Shown here piece by piece: positions 62,210 to 64,000 of a stretch of DNA of 64,000 bases; position 1 is the first letter of the stretch; every line of letters starts with the position of its first letter. Source of the stretch: Paraburkholderia antibiotica (lineage in GTDB: Bacteria > Pseudomonadota > Gammaproteobacteria > Burkholderiales > Burkholderiaceae); NCBI RefSeq assembly GCF_012927125.1, contig NZ_JABBFZ010000017.1, positions 62,001-126,000 on the forward strand. The letters run 5' to 3'. The notes under the pieces were generated by a model. The model ran no database searches, had not been told where the DNA came from, and saw only the letters and a list, made by a program, of their open reading frames with translations. The translations under genes were made by a program, and so were the position numbers.

Positions 62210-63553
62210 ATGTCCACCCCCACGCCCCGCGCTCCGATGCTTGCCACTGCCGACGCATTGGCGATCCTGCTCGACGCCGCGCGTCCGATCGACGGCACGC
62301 AATCGCTGCCGACGCTCGACGCGCTGAACCGCGTGCTCGCCGCCGACGTCGCGTCGCCGCTCGACGTGCCGCCGATGAACACCAGCGCGATGGACGGCTA
62401 CGCGGTGCGTATCGCCGATCTCGCGCACGGCAGCCGCTTGCCGGTGTCGCAACGCATTCCGGCCGGCCATGCGCCGACGCCGCTCGCGTCCGGCAGCGCG
62501 GCGCGCATCTTCACTGGCGCGACGGTGCCGCCGGGCGCCGATGCGGTCGTGATGCAGGAGCAGACCGAGGCCGCTGGCGACGATGTGACGATCGTGCATC
62601 GGCCGCAGGCGGGCGAGTGGATCACCGCGCAAGGCGCGGACATCCGCGCGGGTTCGGTGATCCTGCCGGCCGGCACGCGGCTCACGCCGCAGGCGTTGGG
62701 ACTGGCCGCGTCGGTCGGCTGCGCGCAGCTCGAGGTGCGTCGTCGCGTGAAGGTCGCGGTGTTCTTCACCGGCGACGAACTGACGATGCCCGGCGAGCCG
62801 CTGAAGCCAGGCGCGATTTACAACTCGAACCGCTTCACGTTGCGTGGGCTGCTCGAAAATCTCGGCTGCGAGGTGACCGACTACGGCATCGTCGCGGATC
62901 GACTCGACGCGACCCGCGCGACGCTGCGCGAAGCCGCGCGGGAGCACGACCTGATTCTGACTTGCGGTGGCGTGTCGGTGGGTGAAGAGGATCACGTGAA
63001 GCCGGCGGTCGAGGCGGAAGGGCGTCTGTCGATGTGGCAGATCGCGATGAAGCCGGGCAAGCCGCTCGCATTCGGCGCGGTGCGCCGTGGCGTGGGAGCG
63101 GGTGTGGGTGTGGATCAGGCGACGGCTTCGGCGTCTTCTGCGGCTCCCATGGCTTCAGCGTCTTCCACGGCTTCCGGATCCGCGTCCGAATCCGCCCCCG
63201 GAACCGCAGCCGAAACCTTCTTCATCGGCCTGCCCGGCAATCCGGTGTCGAGCTTCGTCACGTTTCTGCTGTTCGTGCGCCCGTTCGTGCTGCGTCTCGC
63301 CGGCGTGCAGGCGGTCGCGCCGCGCGCGCTGTCACTACGCGCGGACTTCGCGCAGGGCAAGGCCGACCGCCGCAACGAGTTCCTGCGCGCGCGCGTCAAC
63401 GTGGCGGGCGGGCTCGATCTGTTTGCGAACCAGAGCTCGGCCGTGCTGACGTCGACCGTATGGGGCGACGGCCTGATCGACAATCCACCGAACCATGCGA
63501 TCAGCGCCGGCGAGACCGTGCGCTTCATTCCGTTTTCCGAACTGCTGAACTGA
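62210..63553 (+). CDS. moeA: molybdopterin molybdenumtransferase MoeA, with low-complexity insert
   Basis: A 447-residue enzyme inserting molybdate into adenylylated molybdopterin. PPMNTSAMDGYAVR is the family signature, followed by RIFTGATVPPGADAVVMQEQ. FFTGDELTMPGEPLKPGAIY and LILTCGGVSVGEEDHVKPAV are the MPT-binding domain, and FFIGLPGNPVSSFVTFLLFV the conserved end. Between KPGKPLAFGAV and that end, residues about 294-334 are an Ala/Ser/Gly-rich insert that MoeA normally lacks (typical length near 400). The ATG at 62210 fits the family start. It leads a moeA-moaD-moaE group. Confidence 0.95.
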   Translation: MSTPTPRAPMLATADALAILLDAARPIDGTQSLPTLDALNRVLAADVASPLDVPPMNTSAMDGYAVRIADLAHGSRLPVSQRIPAGHAPTPLASGSAARIFTGATVPPGADAVVMQEQTEAAGDDVTIVHRPQAGEWITAQGADIRAGSVILPAGTRLTPQALGLAASVGCAQLEVRRRVKVAVFFTGDELTMPGEPLKPGAIYNSNRFTLRGLLENLGCEVTDYGIVADRLDATRATLREAAREHDLILTCGGVSVGEEDHVKPAVEAEGRLSMWQIAMKPGKPLAFGAVRRGVGAGVGVDQATASASSAAPMASASSTASGSASESAPGTAAETFFIGLPGNPVSSFVTFLLFVRPFVLRLAGVQAVAPRALSLRADFAQGKADRRNEFLRARVNVAGGLDLFANQSSAVLTSTVWGDGLIDNPPNHAISAGETVRFIPFSELLN

Positions 63554-63598
63554 GGCCGGTCGTCCGCGCGAGATCCGGCGCGGACCGGCGCGACTCTT

Positions 63599-63856
63599 AT
63601 GAAAATCGAACTCCGCTATTTTGCGAGCGTGCGTGAAGCGCTCAACCTGTCCGACGAAACCGTCGACGTACCCGATGGCATCTCGACCGTCGGCGACGTG
63701 CGCGCGTGGTTGCGCGTGCGCGGCGGCGTCTGGGCCGAGACGCTCGCCGAAGGCCGCGCGCTGCGCATGGCCTGCAATCACGTGATGACCGACGCGGGCA
63801 CGCGCCTCACCGAGGGCTGCGAAGTCGCGTTCTTCCCGCCCGTCACCGGCGGTTGA
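63599..63856 (+). CDS. moaD: molybdopterin synthase small subunit (sulfur carrier MoaD)
   Basis: An 85-residue ubiquitin-fold sulfur carrier. It starts MKIELRYFASVREALNLSDE, has DVRAWLRVRGGVWAETL in the middle and ends EVAFFPPVTGG; the C-terminal Gly-Gly is adenylated and thiocarboxylated to deliver sulfur for molybdopterin. It pairs with MoaE encoded 51 bases downstream. Confidence 0.96.
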   Translation: MKIELRYFASVREALNLSDETVDVPDGISTVGDVRAWLRVRGGVWAETLAEGRALRMACNHVMTDAGTRLTEGCEVAFFPPVTGG

Positions 63857-63907
63857 GCGGCGCTCGCCGCCAGCCCGCCAGCCCGCCAGCAGCCTCAGGA
63901 GCCGATC

Positions 63908-64000
63908 ATGCCCGTGCGCGTCCAGACCGAAGATTTCGACCTCAGCGCCGAGGTCGCCGCGCTGCGCGCGCGCAATCCGAAGATCGGCGCGGTCGCGTGC
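63908..64000 (+). CDS. moaE: molybdopterin synthase large subunit MoaE, N-terminal part
   Basis: The first 31 codons (MPVRVQTEDFDLSAEVAALR..., then NPKIGAVAC) before the window ends. MoaE family members start this way, with GAVACF-type sequence early. AGGAG lies seven bases before the ATG. The order moeA-moaD-moaE supports the call. Confidence 0.88.
   Translation, partial: MPVRVQTEDFDLSAEVAALRARNPKIGAVAC

Overview
The window looks like the primary chromosome of a Burkholderia/Paraburkholderia-type betaproteobacterium. The base composition is GC-rich. The rpsF-priB-rpsR-rplI-dnaB block, a LexA of 216 residues, a cysTWA-cysB sulfate locus, a split-arnA L-Ara4N cluster and a hom-thrC pair following an alaC-type aminotransferase all fit that group. 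The genus is inferred from gene content and protein resemblance; no search was run.

Region by region. 1-3.8 kb: a chaperone-usher fimbrial operon on the minus strand (subunit, chaperone, usher running off the left edge). 3.8-5.3 kb: a gene-poor stretch, then tRNA-His with its own terminator. 5.5-7.3 kb: dusA and a frameshifted SagB-type nitroreductase. 7.3-10.7 kb: sparse, with small secreted, lipoprotein and membrane proteins and a small DUF3820 gene with short tandem repeats at both ends. 11-18.7 kb: a Tas-like aldo-keto reductase, an M20 peptidase with a divergent LysR regulator, a NodIJ-like ABC exporter and a universal stress protein. 18.9-20.8 kb: a DUF2939 protein, a small unknown gene, and lexA behind two tandem SOS boxes. 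21-26.4 kb: sbp-cysT-cysW-cysA-cysB for sulfate import and its regulator. 26.5-30.3 kb: a drug-efflux MFS pump with a divergent LysR gene, then L-asparaginase. 30.7-35.6 kb: the glyoxylate-to-glycerate operon gcl-hyi-glxR with a divergent LysR gene. 35.8-38 kb: an ECF sigma/anti-sigma pair. 38.3-41.4 kb: ribosomal proteins and replicative helicase. 41.6-43.2 kb: Pit phosphate uptake. 43.4-48.6 kb: an atypical SDR, an NlpC/P60 lipoprotein, PIN-PhoH and Bcp. 48.9-57.1 kb: the L-Ara4N lipid A modification cluster (arnB, arnC, formyltransferase, decarboxylase, arnD, with an SMR-like protein, arnT and an Mth938-like gene upstream). 57.8-61.9 kb: alaC, hom, thrC. 62.2-64 kb: moeA, moaD and the start of moaE.

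Most of the window is ordinary housekeeping sequence, and I see no CRISPR array, integrase, transposase or obvious new defence system. The observations most worth checking are these. A 26-base copy of the tRNA-His anticodon arm (25 of 26 identical) lies between the convergent asparaginase and glxR genes. An unrecognised 114-residue gene lies directly behind SOS-controlled lexA. A 12-base repeat supplies the stop codon of the DUF3820 gene. An SDR lacks its catalytic Tyr and Lys. A sigma/anti-sigma pair carries long low-complexity extensions in both partners.
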